Origin: CAYWVR01 sp964461715
GTDB lineage: Bacteria > Planctomycetota > Phycisphaerae > FEN-1346
DNA length: 64,000 nucleotides
Assembly: GCA_964461715.1 (NCBI GenBank)
Contig: CAYWVR010000017.1
Coordinates: 1 to 64,000, forward strand
Direction of reading: 5' to 3'
The translations under genes were made by a program, and so were the position numbers. Numbering within the stretch: position 1 is the stretch's first letter; each line of letters starts with the position of its first letter. The notes beneath the pieces are model-generated. The model searched no databases, was not told the DNA's origin, and saw nothing but the letters and a program-made list of their open reading frames with translations. Positions 8,551-17,072 of the stretch are shown here, in pieces.

Positions 8551-9189
8551 CTACGCCGCCCGGCGGCGACGCACGTACCGCACGAGGCCGACAAGCCCCA
8601 TCCCGAGGGCCGCCACCGTCGTCGGCTCGGGGACGAGCGGGTCCTGCGTCGGCTCCTCGTCGCCGGGGCCCTGGCGCGTAGCCGTGCCCCAAAGACGCGA
8701 GTGGTCGAGCCAGGCGCCGGCGCCGCACAGGCTGTTCCAGACGTTGATGGTGACGTCGAGACGGCCGTCGTCGTTGAGCCAGTCGATGTCGAGGATGATC
8801 TCGTACGGGCCGTTATCGACCTCGCCCAGCTCGACCCAACCCGCCCCGTCGTAGGCGACGCGGGCGAACTCGCGGAAGTCCCACCCGAACCACCCGCACA
8901 CAAAGTGCGAGTCGGTCCAGTCGTTCGTGAAGTCCAGCTCCAGGTACGCCTCCGTCACGTTCACGCCCGGGTCGGCCAAGTCCACCTGGCCGGTGACGTC
9001 GTGCGTATACGAAAGCGGCTGGCTCGAGCTGATGTGGGCGGCATCGAACTCAGTGCCGGGCGCCCACCCGCCGCACGTCATGTCCCAGTGGTCGATCATG
9101 TGCTCGAAGTTGACGGGGGTGGCCTGTGCGGCCCCCGCCGCCCCCAGAACCAGCAACACTCCGATTCCCCATGCGGTGCATCGTTTCAT
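8551..9189 (-). CDS. PEP-CTERM sorting-domain secreted protein
   Basis: A 212-residue exported protein. It has a signal peptide (MKRCTAWGIGVLLVLGAAGA, cleaved after AQA), a beta-rich acidic body with three Cys and many Asp/Trp, and a C-terminal sorting tail: VPEPT, hydrophobic helix, then VRRRR. In known systems exosortase cleaves at PEP and anchors or releases the protein in an exopolysaccharide context; no exosortase is encoded here. Start ATG 9189 follows GAGGGG. In-frame sequence continues upstream to ATG 9432, which sits exactly where the promoter at 9439-9466 would begin transcription; I still prefer 9189 because the signal peptide must be N-terminal. Confidence 0.88.
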   Translation of the reverse strand: MKRCTAWGIGVLLVLGAAGAAQATPVNFEHMIDHWDMTCGGWAPGTEFDAAHISSSQPLSYTHDVTGQVDLADPGVNVTEAYLELDFTNDWTDSHFVCGWFGWDFREFARVAYDGAGWVELGEVDNGPYEIILDIDWLNDDGRLDVTINVWNSLCGAGAWLDHSRLWGTATRQGPGDEEPTQDPLVPEPTTVAALGMGLVGLVRYVRRRRAA

Positions 9190-9438
9190 GTCTACCCCTC
9201 CGTGCGCGCTCGTTTCACCCGCCGGTCCGCCGCGCGGCTGCGGCCGATCATGTCGTACGCCAAGATTCCGATTCGGGGCGTTTGCGAGTGCCGCGAGCGG
9301 GTCGGCCGGACCGACCGGCCCCGCACGGCCTGAGACGTGAGCACTCGATGCCCGGCGGGAATCCCGCGCCTCGGGCGTCCCGCCGTCCGTCAAGGAACCC
9401 GCACCGACCCCATCGGCCGGTTCCCTCGGCATGCAGGG

Positions 9439-9466
9439 AGTATACGCGCTTTTCGGATGGAGTCAA
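9439..9466 (-). promoter_or_regulatory. sigma70-type promoter of the PEP-CTERM gene
   Basis: Minus strand TTGACT (9466-9461), 16-bp spacer, TATACT (9444-9439). The +1 falls near 9432, giving a leader of about 243 nt before the chosen start at 9189. I see no clear fold or second gene in 9190-9438. Confidence 0.65.
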
Positions 9467-9488
9467 ATCGAAGGGAGATGAAAAAGCG

Positions 9489-9644
9489 CTAGAGGCTGCC
9501 CCCGGGGGCGCCCGGCTTCGTCGGTTTCTGTGCGGCCGGGGCTTCCCGGGCCTCGCGGGCCGCCGCGCGGCCTTCGGGGGCTTCCGCGGTCGCCCTCCGG
9601 GCTCCCTCTGAAGCCCGCGAAGGCCTGGGTTCCATCTTCGCCAT
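9489..9644 (-). CDS. small Ala/Arg/Pro-rich protein, 51 aa
   Basis: A 51-residue ORF too short for most gene callers but with full expression signals: promoter at 9675-9702, AAAGGAG 7 nt before ATG 9644, and a clean stop at 9489. The product is highly charged and rich in Ala, Arg, Glu and Pro, with no hydrophobic segment and no recognisable domain; it begins MAKMEPRPSRAS. The low complexity means high-GC chance coding cannot be excluded. A DNA- or RNA-binding role would be a guess. Confidence 0.5.
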   Translation of the reverse strand: MAKMEPRPSRASEGARRATAEAPEGRAAAREAREAPAAQKPTKPGAPGGSL

Positions 9645-9674
9645 CGTGACACTCCTTTCCGTTCGGGCCTGCTC

Positions 9675-9702
9675 ATTCTACCCAACGCAAACGAGTGTCC
9701 AA
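9675..9702 (-). promoter_or_regulatory. promoter of the 51-aa gene
   Basis: Minus strand TTGGAC (9702-9697), 16-bp spacer, TAGAAT (9680-9675). The +1 would fall about 24 nt before ATG 9644. Confidence 0.5.
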
Positions 9703-9826
9703 GCTATCCCTGGGGCGGGAGAACCACACGCTGCCGTGGCGCGAAGCCGGAGGCGTCGACACCCCGTCGCCTGCCCCGGGTTGATACGAGTGCCGCGGGG
9801 CGGGGTGCGACGCAAAGGAGGACCGG

Positions 9827-9910
9827 ATGGCGAGAGGGTGGGTCCGGGGCGTGCCGGCCGAGGTGTACGAGGGGGCGACCGAGGTGCAGGAACTCCTTGA
9901 GCGAGACTAA
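9827..9910 (+). CDS. 27-aa upstream ORF (possible leader peptide)
   Basis: ATG 9827 has an excellent AAAGGAGG at 9815-9822. The ORF encodes 27 residues and ends with TAA 9908-9910, four bases before the start of the DUF4091-like gene, which has no good Shine-Dalgarno of its own. Ribosomes finishing this ORF could reinitiate there. The peptide is acidic at its C-terminus (EVQELLERD) and not membrane-like. No homology claimed. Confidence 0.4.
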   Translation: MARGWVRGVPAEVYEGATEVQELLERD

Positions 9911-9914
9911 CGTG

Positions 9915-12041
9915 ATGAGACGACAAGCACTCGTCCTTCTGGCCGGTCTTGCCCTGGGGACCCCGGCCGACGCCGAGACCGTCCGTTGGGCCAACCGCGA
10001 GCCGTGGGACTGGATCAGCCCGAAGACGACGGTCCCCGGCGCCGCCGACGTCGGGCCGGTCCGCATGATCGGGCCGCGCGGCGGGATCGCCTCCGGCCAG
10101 GTGGTGCTCGTGGCCGAGGCGCCGCTCGGGAAGGTGGCGGCGACGGCGGGCGATCTCGCGGGTCCCGGCGGGGCGACGATCCCCGCGGCCGCCCTCACCG
10201 TTCGCTACGGCAAGGTCGGCGGCGAGTACGTCCCGCTCCTCGATACGCCGCCCGAGGACGCGGCCACGCTCCCCGTGTGGGTGACCGTCACGATCCCATC
10301 GAGCGCCGCCCCCGGCCGGTACTCGGGCGCACTGGAGATCGTCGCGGGCCGGACGCGCAAGCGCGTGCCCCTGGAGCTCCAGGTCAGTCCCTTCGACGTC
10401 GGCCCGCCGCGCTCCTGGACCACTTGGGTCAACCTGCTCCAGTCGCCCGAGTCGGTGGCGGGGCTTTACGGGGTCCCCCGCTGGAGCGACCGGCACTTCG
10501 CCCTGATGGAGAAGAGCTTCGCCCTCATGGCCCGCGGCGGAAACGACGTGCTCGGCGTCCTGGCGGTCGGGCAGACCGTCTTCGGCGACGATCCGCTCGT
10601 CCTCTTCCGCCGCGAAGGCGGGCGGTTCGTGCCCGAGCTTTCGTATCTTGAACGGTACCTGCGTCTCTACGGCCGCCATTGCGGGCCGCCCAGAATCCTG
10701 GCCCTGCACGTCTGGTCCTACGGCTTCTACGAGAGGGGCTACGGACGCGACGGCGGACGCGCGGAGAAACGGGCGGACGTCATCCCCGTCGTCGAGGCGT
10801 GCGGCGGCCGGCTCGTGCCGGTCGAGATGCCCATCTTCGGTCGGCCGGGGACGGAAGAGACGTGGCGGGCCGTGATCGAGGGCGTCCGGGCCGTGCTCGC
10901 GCGCCTCGGCTGGAGCGAGACAAAGCTCCTGCTCGGCGCCGGCGGCGACACGTGGCCGGCCCCCGAGACGGTCGCCTTCTTCCAGGCCATCGACCCGGCG
11001 CTCCAGTGGCGGGTCCTGACGCACGGGTGCGGGTGCCCGAAGTGGGGGCCCACGCCGCTGGAGCGGACCCAGCCGAACGGCATGGTCGTCGGGTACCTCG
11101 AGATCGCCCGCCGCGTGGGCAGCAAGAGGCAGCGCGTGCCGGGCCACCCCGTCGTCTGCAACAGCCGCGACAAGGTCGGGGCGAACCCGCGGACATACCT
11201 CTCGCTCCCCGCGGTTACCGGGGCGACCGGCTACGAGGGCATCTGCTGGAAAGGGATCGATTACTGGACGTATACGAACGAGGCGGGCGAGAAGCTCCGT
11301 CCCCTCAACCATTACGTCCACTTCGGCAACATGGTCGGGAGCACGCCGCGCGCGATGGCCGCGGCCGCCGCCGAGGGCGCCGTCGCCACGGTCCAGTACG
11401 AGATGCTCATCGAGGGGCTCCAGGCCCTCGAGGCCCTCTACGCCGTCCGCGACGGGCTCGATCGGCTCTACCCGTCGGTGACGGAGACGTACGACGTGGT
11501 GCAGCTCCTCCTGGAGGGGGCCCTCGTTCGCCCCGACCGTGTCGAGGAGGGCCGAACCGGCCGTCATGGCCTCGACCTGACGATCTGTTTCCACCAGGGG
11601 AAGCTCAAGCCCGGCGTCCTCCCGAAGGCCACCACCTATAACACCGCCCGCCACGCGGGCGCCGCCACGGAACTCGCAGAGGGCCGATACCGCGTCGAGG
11701 TCACGATCAACAAGGACCCGTGGGTCGCCGGCGGGACGGGCGTCTACACCGTGGACCTCCAGCGCGAGGGCGACCGGTTCACAGGGGCCTACCGCGGCGC
11801 CTACAATGGCACGGACGTCGCCGGCAACGTCGTCGGCACGTTTGTGCCGGACGGATACACGACCGCGGTGGGCGAGGTGCGGCCGAAGGACGCGCGGTTC
11901 GAGCGATGGTCGAGCGCCGCCGAGTCCGCCGTCAAGGACCTCGCCGCCGGCAAGGGCGACCTTCGGGCCGCCCTCGAGACGCTCTACCGCGTCGCCGGCG
12001 AAGTGGACGATGCATTGAACAAAGATATGGGAATCCCATGA
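9915..12041 (+). CDS. secreted DUF4091 / GH123-like protein
   Basis: A 708-residue secreted protein. Signal peptide residues 1-20 (ending ADA), an N-terminal beta-sandwich with the SSAAPGRYSGALEI pattern, then a catalytic-barrel-like part rich in Trp and Asp. This layout matches the DUF4091 group related to GH123 hexosaminidases; catalytic residues were not assigned. The C-terminal 200 residues form a helical part plus a lipocalin-like beta stretch. ATG 9915 is chosen because it starts at the signal peptide; TTG 9897 and GTG 9912 are alternatives. It is first of a three-gene operon, overlapping the next start by four bases. Confidence 0.75.
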   Translation: MRRQALVLLAGLALGTPADAETVRWANREPWDWISPKTTVPGAADVGPVRMIGPRGGIASGQVVLVAEAPLGKVAATAGDLAGPGGATIPAAALTVRYGKVGGEYVPLLDTPPEDAATLPVWVTVTIPSSAAPGRYSGALEIVAGRTRKRVPLELQVSPFDVGPPRSWTTWVNLLQSPESVAGLYGVPRWSDRHFALMEKSFALMARGGNDVLGVLAVGQTVFGDDPLVLFRREGGRFVPELSYLERYLRLYGRHCGPPRILALHVWSYGFYERGYGRDGGRAEKRADVIPVVEACGGRLVPVEMPIFGRPGTEETWRAVIEGVRAVLARLGWSETKLLLGAGGDTWPAPETVAFFQAIDPALQWRVLTHGCGCPKWGPTPLERTQPNGMVVGYLEIARRVGSKRQRVPGHPVVCNSRDKVGANPRTYLSLPAVTGATGYEGICWKGIDYWTYTNEAGEKLRPLNHYVHFGNMVGSTPRAMAAAAAEGAVATVQYEMLIEGLQALEALYAVRDGLDRLYPSVTETYDVVQLLLEGALVRPDRVEEGRTGRHGLDLTICFHQGKLKPGVLPKATTYNTARHAGAATELAEGRYRVEVTINKDPWVAGGTGVYTVDLQREGDRFTGAYRGAYNGTDVAGNVVGTFVPDGYTTAVGEVRPKDARFERWSSAAESAVKDLAAGKGDLRAALETLYRVAGEVDDALNKDMGIP

Positions 12042-15000
12042 CCCGACGTTGGACGACGGCCGTGCTCCTCCTTGCCCTCACCGCCCCCGCGGCGGCGGAG
12101 TGGACCCACTACCGCGCGGACGCGGGGCGCACCGCGTACACCGACGCCTCCCTCCCGGCCGACCTCCACCTGCACTGGCGGCGTCGCCTTCCGGCCCAGC
12201 GGCCCGCTTGGCGCGACGAGGGCCGCATGCAGTTCGACCGAGGCTACGAGCCGGTCGTCCTGGAGGGCAAGCTCCTGGTCGCTTCGACCGTCGACGATTC
12301 GCTCGCCGCCTACGACCTGGCGACGGGCGAGAAGGTGTGGCGGTACTGGACGGGCGGCCCGATCCGCGTCGCCCCGGCCGCCTGGAGGGACCGCGTCTTC
12401 GTCGGCAGCGACGACGGGCTCCTGCACTGCGTCGCCGCGAGGAACGGGCGACGCTTGTGGACGTTCCGCGGCGGGCCGAGCGACCGGCGCCTCGTCGGCA
12501 ACGAGCGGGTCATGGCCACGTGGCCGGTGCGCGGCGGGCCGGCGGTGGCCGACGGGACGGTGTACTTCACGGCGGGGGTGTGGCCGTTCATGGGCGCCTT
12601 CGTTCACGCCCTCGACGCCGAGACCGGCCGCGTCCGATGGACGAACGATTCGACGAGCTTCACGTGGCGGCTCCGGCCTCACCCCGGGGCTGCGGCATTC
12701 GCGGGGCTCAGCCCGCAGGGCCACGTCGCCGTCACCGAGGACCGCGTCCTCGTGCCCGGCTCCGGCTCCAGCCCCGCCGTCTTCGACCGGGCGGACGGCC
12801 GCTTCGTCGGATACGCCGACAACGGGGGCGGCACGAGGGTCGCGGGGGCCGGGCGGCTCGGATGGGCGGGCGGCCGGGCCTTCGACCTCGAGCGCGGATG
12901 GGCCGTCGCCCTGGAGGGACCGGGCCGGCGCGGCGGGACCGTCCTCGCGCCCGACGCGTGGTACGTGGGCGGCGGGACGTTCGATCCCCGGACCCTGAAG
13001 CTTGAGACGGGCCACGTCGAGGTCCGCCTCTCCCATCCTCAGGACGGACCCACCGAGAAGCGGCCCATCTACCAGGGCTCCATCCGGCCGGGGGGCGGGC
13101 CCGGGAAGGTCAGCCCGTACCTCCGGGCGGGCGACACGCTCGTCGTAAGCGGGCGCGGCGGGCTTCAGTTCGTCGCGGCCGGCGATACCCGCGACCGGCC
13201 CGAGGCCCTCTGGGAGACGAAGATCGAGGGTCGCATCGAGAGCGTCCTCGCCGCCGAGGGCCGCCTTGTCGTCACCACCGCCGAGGGCGAGGTCCTCTGC
13301 TACGCCTCCGGCGAGCCGAAGGCCGTCCGCACGCACGGCCGGCCGGCGCCGGAGCCGCTCGAGAAGACGAAGTGGGCCGACGCCGCGGGCCGCATCCTGA
13401 AGGCCGCCGGCGCCCGGGAGGGATACGCCCTCGTGTGGGGCCTCAAGGACGGGGGGCTGGTGGAGGAACTCGTCAAGCAGAGCGACCTGCACGTCGTGGC
13501 GGTCGATCCGGACGAAACGAAAGTCGCGGCCCTCCGCCGGCGCCTCTTGGACGCGGGCGTCTACGGCACGGGCGCCGCGGCCCTCGTCGGCGACCCGGCG
13601 AAGATGACCTGGGCCCCGTACCTCGCGACCCTCATCACGAGCGAGGAGGCGAAGGCCGTGGGCCTCACAAGCGACTCCGGCGCCGCGACGCTCTACCGCA
13701 CGCTCCGGCCCTACGGCGGGCGGGCGGTCCTCGTCCTCGGCCCCGAGAGCGACGCGTTCGCCGCCCGCGCCGAGACGGCTGTGGCCGAGGAGGCCGACCT
13801 CCGGGTGGCCGACGGGCTCACGATCCTCACCCGCCCCGGCCCCCTGCCCCGCTCCGGCGACTGGCGGGGCCAGAACGCCGACGCGGGGAACACCCGGTGC
13901 AGCCGGGACGACCGGGTCCGGGCCCCGCTGGGCGTCCTCTGGTTCGGCAACGCCCTCTCCAATTCCCTCATCCTGCCGCGCCACGGCGAGGGTCCCGTCG
14001 AGCAGGTCGCGGGCGGGCGCCTCTTCATCGAAGGTCCCGACACCCTCAGCGCCGGCGACGTCTACACCGGCCGCCTCCTCTGGACCCGCACGTTCGAGGG
14101 CATCGGGAAGTATTATAACATCACCAAGCATCAGCGCGGGGCCCACGCCATCGGCGGGAACTTCTTCGCCGTGCCCGACGCCGTCTATGTCGCCGCCGGC
14201 ATCGCGTGCCACCAGCTCGACCCCGCCACCGGCCGGACCGTCCGGACGCTCAAGCTGCCGGGCGGGTCGGAGTGGCTCTTCATGCTCGTCTACGAGGATG
14301 TGCTCGTCGCGGGGGCCGACCCGATCGTGCCGGAGTCGAAGGGCCGCTACAACGCCGACGCCTCCAGCCGCCGCCTCGTCGTCTTCGACCGTCCCTCGGG
14401 CCGCGTCCTCTGGACCCGCACCGCCGAGGAAAGCTTCGGCCATTACGCCGTCGCCGCGGGGCGCGGAAAGGTCTTTTGCATCGACAAGCCGAGCTCCGCC
14501 GATCTTGCGCGCCTGGCGCGCCGGGGCGGGGAGGTCCAGGGGGGCGGGCGGAGCATCCTGGCCCTCGAGGCGCGCACCGGCGAGCTCCTCTGGCAGTCCG
14601 ACCGATGCGTCGCGAACCAGATCTCCTACAGCGCCGAGCACGATGTCCTCGTCTCGGCCGGGGCCCTGCGCGGCGAGGACGGTTCGGTCCTCTGGGACGG
14701 CCTGAAGACCGTCGGCTACGCCAAGCATCCGAACCCCGGCCTCGACTCCAGCGCCGACCCTCTCTGGTGGGGCAAGTGGGGCCTGATGATCCGTGGCCGC
14801 ACCATCCTGACCCAGGGCCGGCGGGCCTTCGACCTCCTGACCGGCGTCCAGCGGACCGTCGTCGACACCGGCGGCGAGCAACGCGAGTGGCGCTTCCGCC
14901 GCTTCCACGGGTGCGGCCCGAGCGCGGGGAGCCGACACCTCCTGACGTTCCGCTCCGGGTGCGCGGGGTTCCTGGACATCTCCGCCGACTCCGGCACGGG

Positions 15001-15721
15001 GAACCTGGGAGGCTTTCGAAGCGGGTGTACCTCGAACCTCATCGTCGCCGACGGGGTCCTGAACGCCCCCGACTACACCCGCACCTGCGGCTGCCCGTAC
15101 CAGAACCGAAGCTCCCTCGGCCTCGTGCACATGCCCGAGGTCGAGTATTGGACCTTCGGGGCGTACCCGACGCCGGGACGGATCGGCCTGAACTTCGGCG
15201 CCCCCGGCGACCGGCGGGACTCGGGCGGTACGCTGTGGTGGGACTGTCCCTCCGCCGGGAGCCCCTCGCCCGAGCTGCCCGCCGAGCTCGAGGGCCTGCG
15301 GACCTTCTACCACCACGTCTCCTGGCTCGAGGCGAGCCAGGGCCACCCGTGGGTCGCCGCCAGCGGCCTGCTGGGCCCGGGTCGCGTCAAGGTCACCGCC
15401 CCGAAGGGCACGTACACGGTCCGCCTGCACTTCGTCGAACCGGAGGGGCTTGAGCCGGGGAAGCGTGTCTTCGACGTGGCCCTCGGCGGCCGGACCGTGC
15501 TCGAGGCCTTCGACCCGGCCCGGGAGGGGGGCGGCGCGAGGCGGGGCGTGGTGCGCACGATCGAGGACGTCGAGGTCGACGGGACGCTCGTCGTCACCTT
15601 CGAGGCCGAGCGCGGCGAGGCGGTCTGCTGCGGCATCGAGTTGGTCCACGTCGACGCCCCCGCCGCCCCGACGCCGTTTCCTCTGACCGCGCGGGACGAC
15701 GACGCGTCCCTGAAGGGCTGA
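12038..15721 (+). CDS. secreted PQQ-propeller / methyltransferase-like / malectin fusion protein
   Basis: A 1227-residue secreted protein with signal peptide (1-20, ending AAA). Two PQQ-type beta-propeller regions (about 25-440 and 600-1050) carry repeats such as YDLATGEKVWRY and LDPATGRTVRTLKL. Between them, at about 450-575, is a Rossmann-like insert with a methyltransferase-like pattern (ALVWGLKDGGL ... LHVVAVDPDETKVAALRRRL). A malectin-like carbohydrate-binding domain closes the protein (about 1115-1205: KGTYTVRLHFVEPE, RVFDVALGG). Propellers of this group are usually PQQ-like in sequence only. SAM binding outside the cytoplasm is unlikely, so the insert may be structural or bind another ligand. 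ATG overlaps the upstream stop (ATGA). Confidence 0.85.
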   Translation: MTRRWTTAVLLLALTAPAAAEWTHYRADAGRTAYTDASLPADLHLHWRRRLPAQRPAWRDEGRMQFDRGYEPVVLEGKLLVASTVDDSLAAYDLATGEKVWRYWTGGPIRVAPAAWRDRVFVGSDDGLLHCVAARNGRRLWTFRGGPSDRRLVGNERVMATWPVRGGPAVADGTVYFTAGVWPFMGAFVHALDAETGRVRWTNDSTSFTWRLRPHPGAAAFAGLSPQGHVAVTEDRVLVPGSGSSPAVFDRADGRFVGYADNGGGTRVAGAGRLGWAGGRAFDLERGWAVALEGPGRRGGTVLAPDAWYVGGGTFDPRTLKLETGHVEVRLSHPQDGPTEKRPIYQGSIRPGGGPGKVSPYLRAGDTLVVSGRGGLQFVAAGDTRDRPEALWETKIEGRIESVLAAEGRLVVTTAEGEVLCYASGEPKAVRTHGRPAPEPLEKTKWADAAGRILKAAGAREGYALVWGLKDGGLVEELVKQSDLHVVAVDPDETKVAALRRRLLDAGVYGTGAAALVGDPAKMTWAPYLATLITSEEAKAVGLTSDSGAATLYRTLRPYGGRAVLVLGPESDAFAARAETAVAEEADLRVADGLTILTRPGPLPRSGDWRGQNADAGNTRCSRDDRVRAPLGVLWFGNALSNSLILPRHGEGPVEQVAGGRLFIEGPDTLSAGDVYTGRLLWTRTFEGIGKYYNITKHQRGAHAIGGNFFAVPDAVYVAAGIACHQLDPATGRTVRTLKLPGGSEWLFMLVYEDVLVAGADPIVPESKGRYNADASSRRLVVFDRPSGRVLWTRTAEESFGHYAVAAGRGKVFCIDKPSSADLARLARRGGEVQGGGRSILALEARTGELLWQSDRCVANQISYSAEHDVLVSAGALRGEDGSVLWDGLKTVGYAKHPNPGLDSSADPLWWGKWGLMIRGRTILTQGRRAFDLLTGVQRTVVDTGGEQREWRFRRFHGCGPSAGSRHLLTFRSGCAGFLDISADSGTGNLGGFRSGCTSNLIVADGVLNAPDYTRTCGCPYQNRSSLGLVHMPEVEYWTFGAYPTPGRIGLNFGAPGDRRDSGGTLWWDCPSAGSPSPELPAELEGLRTFYHHVSWLEASQGHPWVAASGLLGPGRVKVTAPKGTYTVRLHFVEPEGLEPGKRVFDVALGGRTVLEAFDPAREGGGARRGVVRTIEDVEVDGTLVVTFEAERGEAVCCGIELVHVDAPAAPTPFPLTARDDDASLKG

Positions 15722-15722
15722 C

Positions 15723-16850
15723 ATGCAACGCCACCCGCTGAGATCGGCGGCCGTGCTCCTGGTTCTCCCCTTGGCCGCGCCCGCACTGGCATGCAACGTC
15801 CCGGTCTACCGGTACGCCCTGGAGCGATGGCCGGCCGAGCCGTACGAGGTGCTCGTGTTCCATCGCGGGCCGTTGACGAAGGCCCGGGAGGCGGCCCTCG
15901 CGCCGCTTCACGAGGCGCTCGATCGCGGCGGGCCGCAGCCCGCGGCGCTCGTCCAAACGGTCGACCTGGCGGGCGAGGTCGCCCCCGAGCGGGCCGCCGT
16001 CTGGGAGGCCCGCAGCCCGGCGCCCCTGCCGCGAGTCGTCGCCCGGTACCCCGCCGTCGCGGGTGTCGAGGAGGATGCGTGGGCCGGGCCGCTCGAAGTG
16101 GAGGCCGTCGCGCGTCTGGCGGACTCGCCTGCGCGGCAGGCGGTCGCGAAACACCTCATGGCCGGGGCCTCGGCCGTCTTCGTCTTGCTCGAATCGGGCG
16201 ACGCCGCCAAGGACGCCGCGGCCCGGGCGGTGCTCGCGCGCGAGTCGGCCCGGTTGGCCGAGACGCTCCGGCTCCCCGCCCCGCCGCCCGGCGAGTGGAA
16301 CGATCCCGTCTACGACACCCAAGGGCCGCCCGACCTCCAGATCGCCTTCGCGACCGTCGCCGTCCGTCGCGACGACCCCGCCGAGGCCGCCCTCGTCTCG
16401 ATGCTGCTCCATACCGAGGCCGACCTCGGCGAGTTCGCCGAGCCGATGGTCTTTCCGGTCTACGGGCGGGGGCTGGTGCTCTGGGCCCTGGTGGGCGAGG
16501 GCATCAACGCGGCGAACCTGGAGGAAGCGGCGGGGTTCCTCGTGGGCCCGTGCTCGTGCATCGTCAAGCAGCAGAACCCAGGCATCGAGCTTCTGATTCC
16601 CGTCGACTGGGCCTCCGGGATCGAGGGCGACTTCGTGGCCTCGCCGCTCGTGGAGCCGCCCCTGGCGGGCGTGGTGGGTGTCGGTCCGCCCGAGACGGAA
16701 GCCGCCGAGCGGTCGCCGGCGCCCCCCGCGCCGGCGCCTCCCGCGCCCGCCCCGTCGCTGCTCGGCCCGGCCGTGGCGGCGGTCGCGGGGGGCGTCGCGC
16801 TTCTGGCGATCGCGGGTCTTGTGCTCCTTCGCCGCCGCGCCGCGCGATAG
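15723..16850 (+). CDS. exported protein with C-terminal membrane anchor (CNVPV family)
   Basis: A 375-residue exported protein. The signal peptide ends at ALAC, so Cys24 may be lipid-modified, although the lipobox is weak (A-L-A-C). The mature start is CNVPVYRYALERW, a motif I associate with planctomycete hypotheticals. A Pro/Ala-rich linker (about 325-345) leads to a C-terminal transmembrane helix and RRR tail, so the protein could be anchored at both ends. The central GPCSCIVKQQNPG motif holds two Cys. Function unknown. It starts one base after the propeller gene's stop, so it is certainly cotranscribed; shared PQQ context hints at an extracytoplasmic oxidoreductase partner, but that is inference. 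Confidence 0.8.
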   Translation: MQRHPLRSAAVLLVLPLAAPALACNVPVYRYALERWPAEPYEVLVFHRGPLTKAREAALAPLHEALDRGGPQPAALVQTVDLAGEVAPERAAVWEARSPAPLPRVVARYPAVAGVEEDAWAGPLEVEAVARLADSPARQAVAKHLMAGASAVFVLLESGDAAKDAAARAVLARESARLAETLRLPAPPPGEWNDPVYDTQGPPDLQIAFATVAVRRDDPAEAALVSMLLHTEADLGEFAEPMVFPVYGRGLVLWALVGEGINAANLEEAAGFLVGPCSCIVKQQNPGIELLIPVDWASGIEGDFVASPLVEPPLAGVVGVGPPETEAAERSPAPPAPAPPAPAPSLLGPAVAAVAGGVALLAIAGLVLLRRRAAR

Positions 16851-16857
16851 CGAATGG

Positions 16858-16899
16858 GCGGCATTGCCGCAAAGGGTAGCCAGAAAGCGGCATCGCCGC
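16858..16899. promoter_or_regulatory. two 13-nt palindromes upstream of nagB (possible operator)
   Basis: GCGGCATTGCCGC (16858-16870) and GCGGCATCGCCGC (16887-16899), centres 29 bp apart, about 43 bp before the -35 of the nagB promoter. Near-identical paired palindromes suggest a dimeric regulator site. No regulator gene is adjacent. Confidence 0.4.
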
Positions 16900-16941
16900 G
16901 CGTCCGCTCCGGAAAAGCCTTCGCCTCCCGCCCGAATAGAT

Positions 16942-16969
16942 TTGCCCCCGCCGCCCGCGCGCGTAGACT
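16942..16969 (+). promoter_or_regulatory. candidate nagB promoter
   Basis: TTGCCC (16942-16947), 16-bp spacer, TAGACT (16964-16969). It predicts a leader of about 97 nt before ATG 17073, with a weak TGCCGC/GCGGCA stem at 16997-17024. Confidence 0.4.
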
Positions 16970-17072
16970 CGAACGTGCGCCTTGGTGGCGTGCGATTGCC
17001 GCATGAGCCGATCGTCAAGCGGCACATCGCCGGGACACGGCCCGTTCGAACCACGCAAGAGGAGAGTGCGCC

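Noticed and set aside
13390..13770. A separate methyltransferase gene inside the PQQ protein
   Set aside because: The reading frame is continuous with both propellers and no start or stop separates it; it is a domain of one protein.
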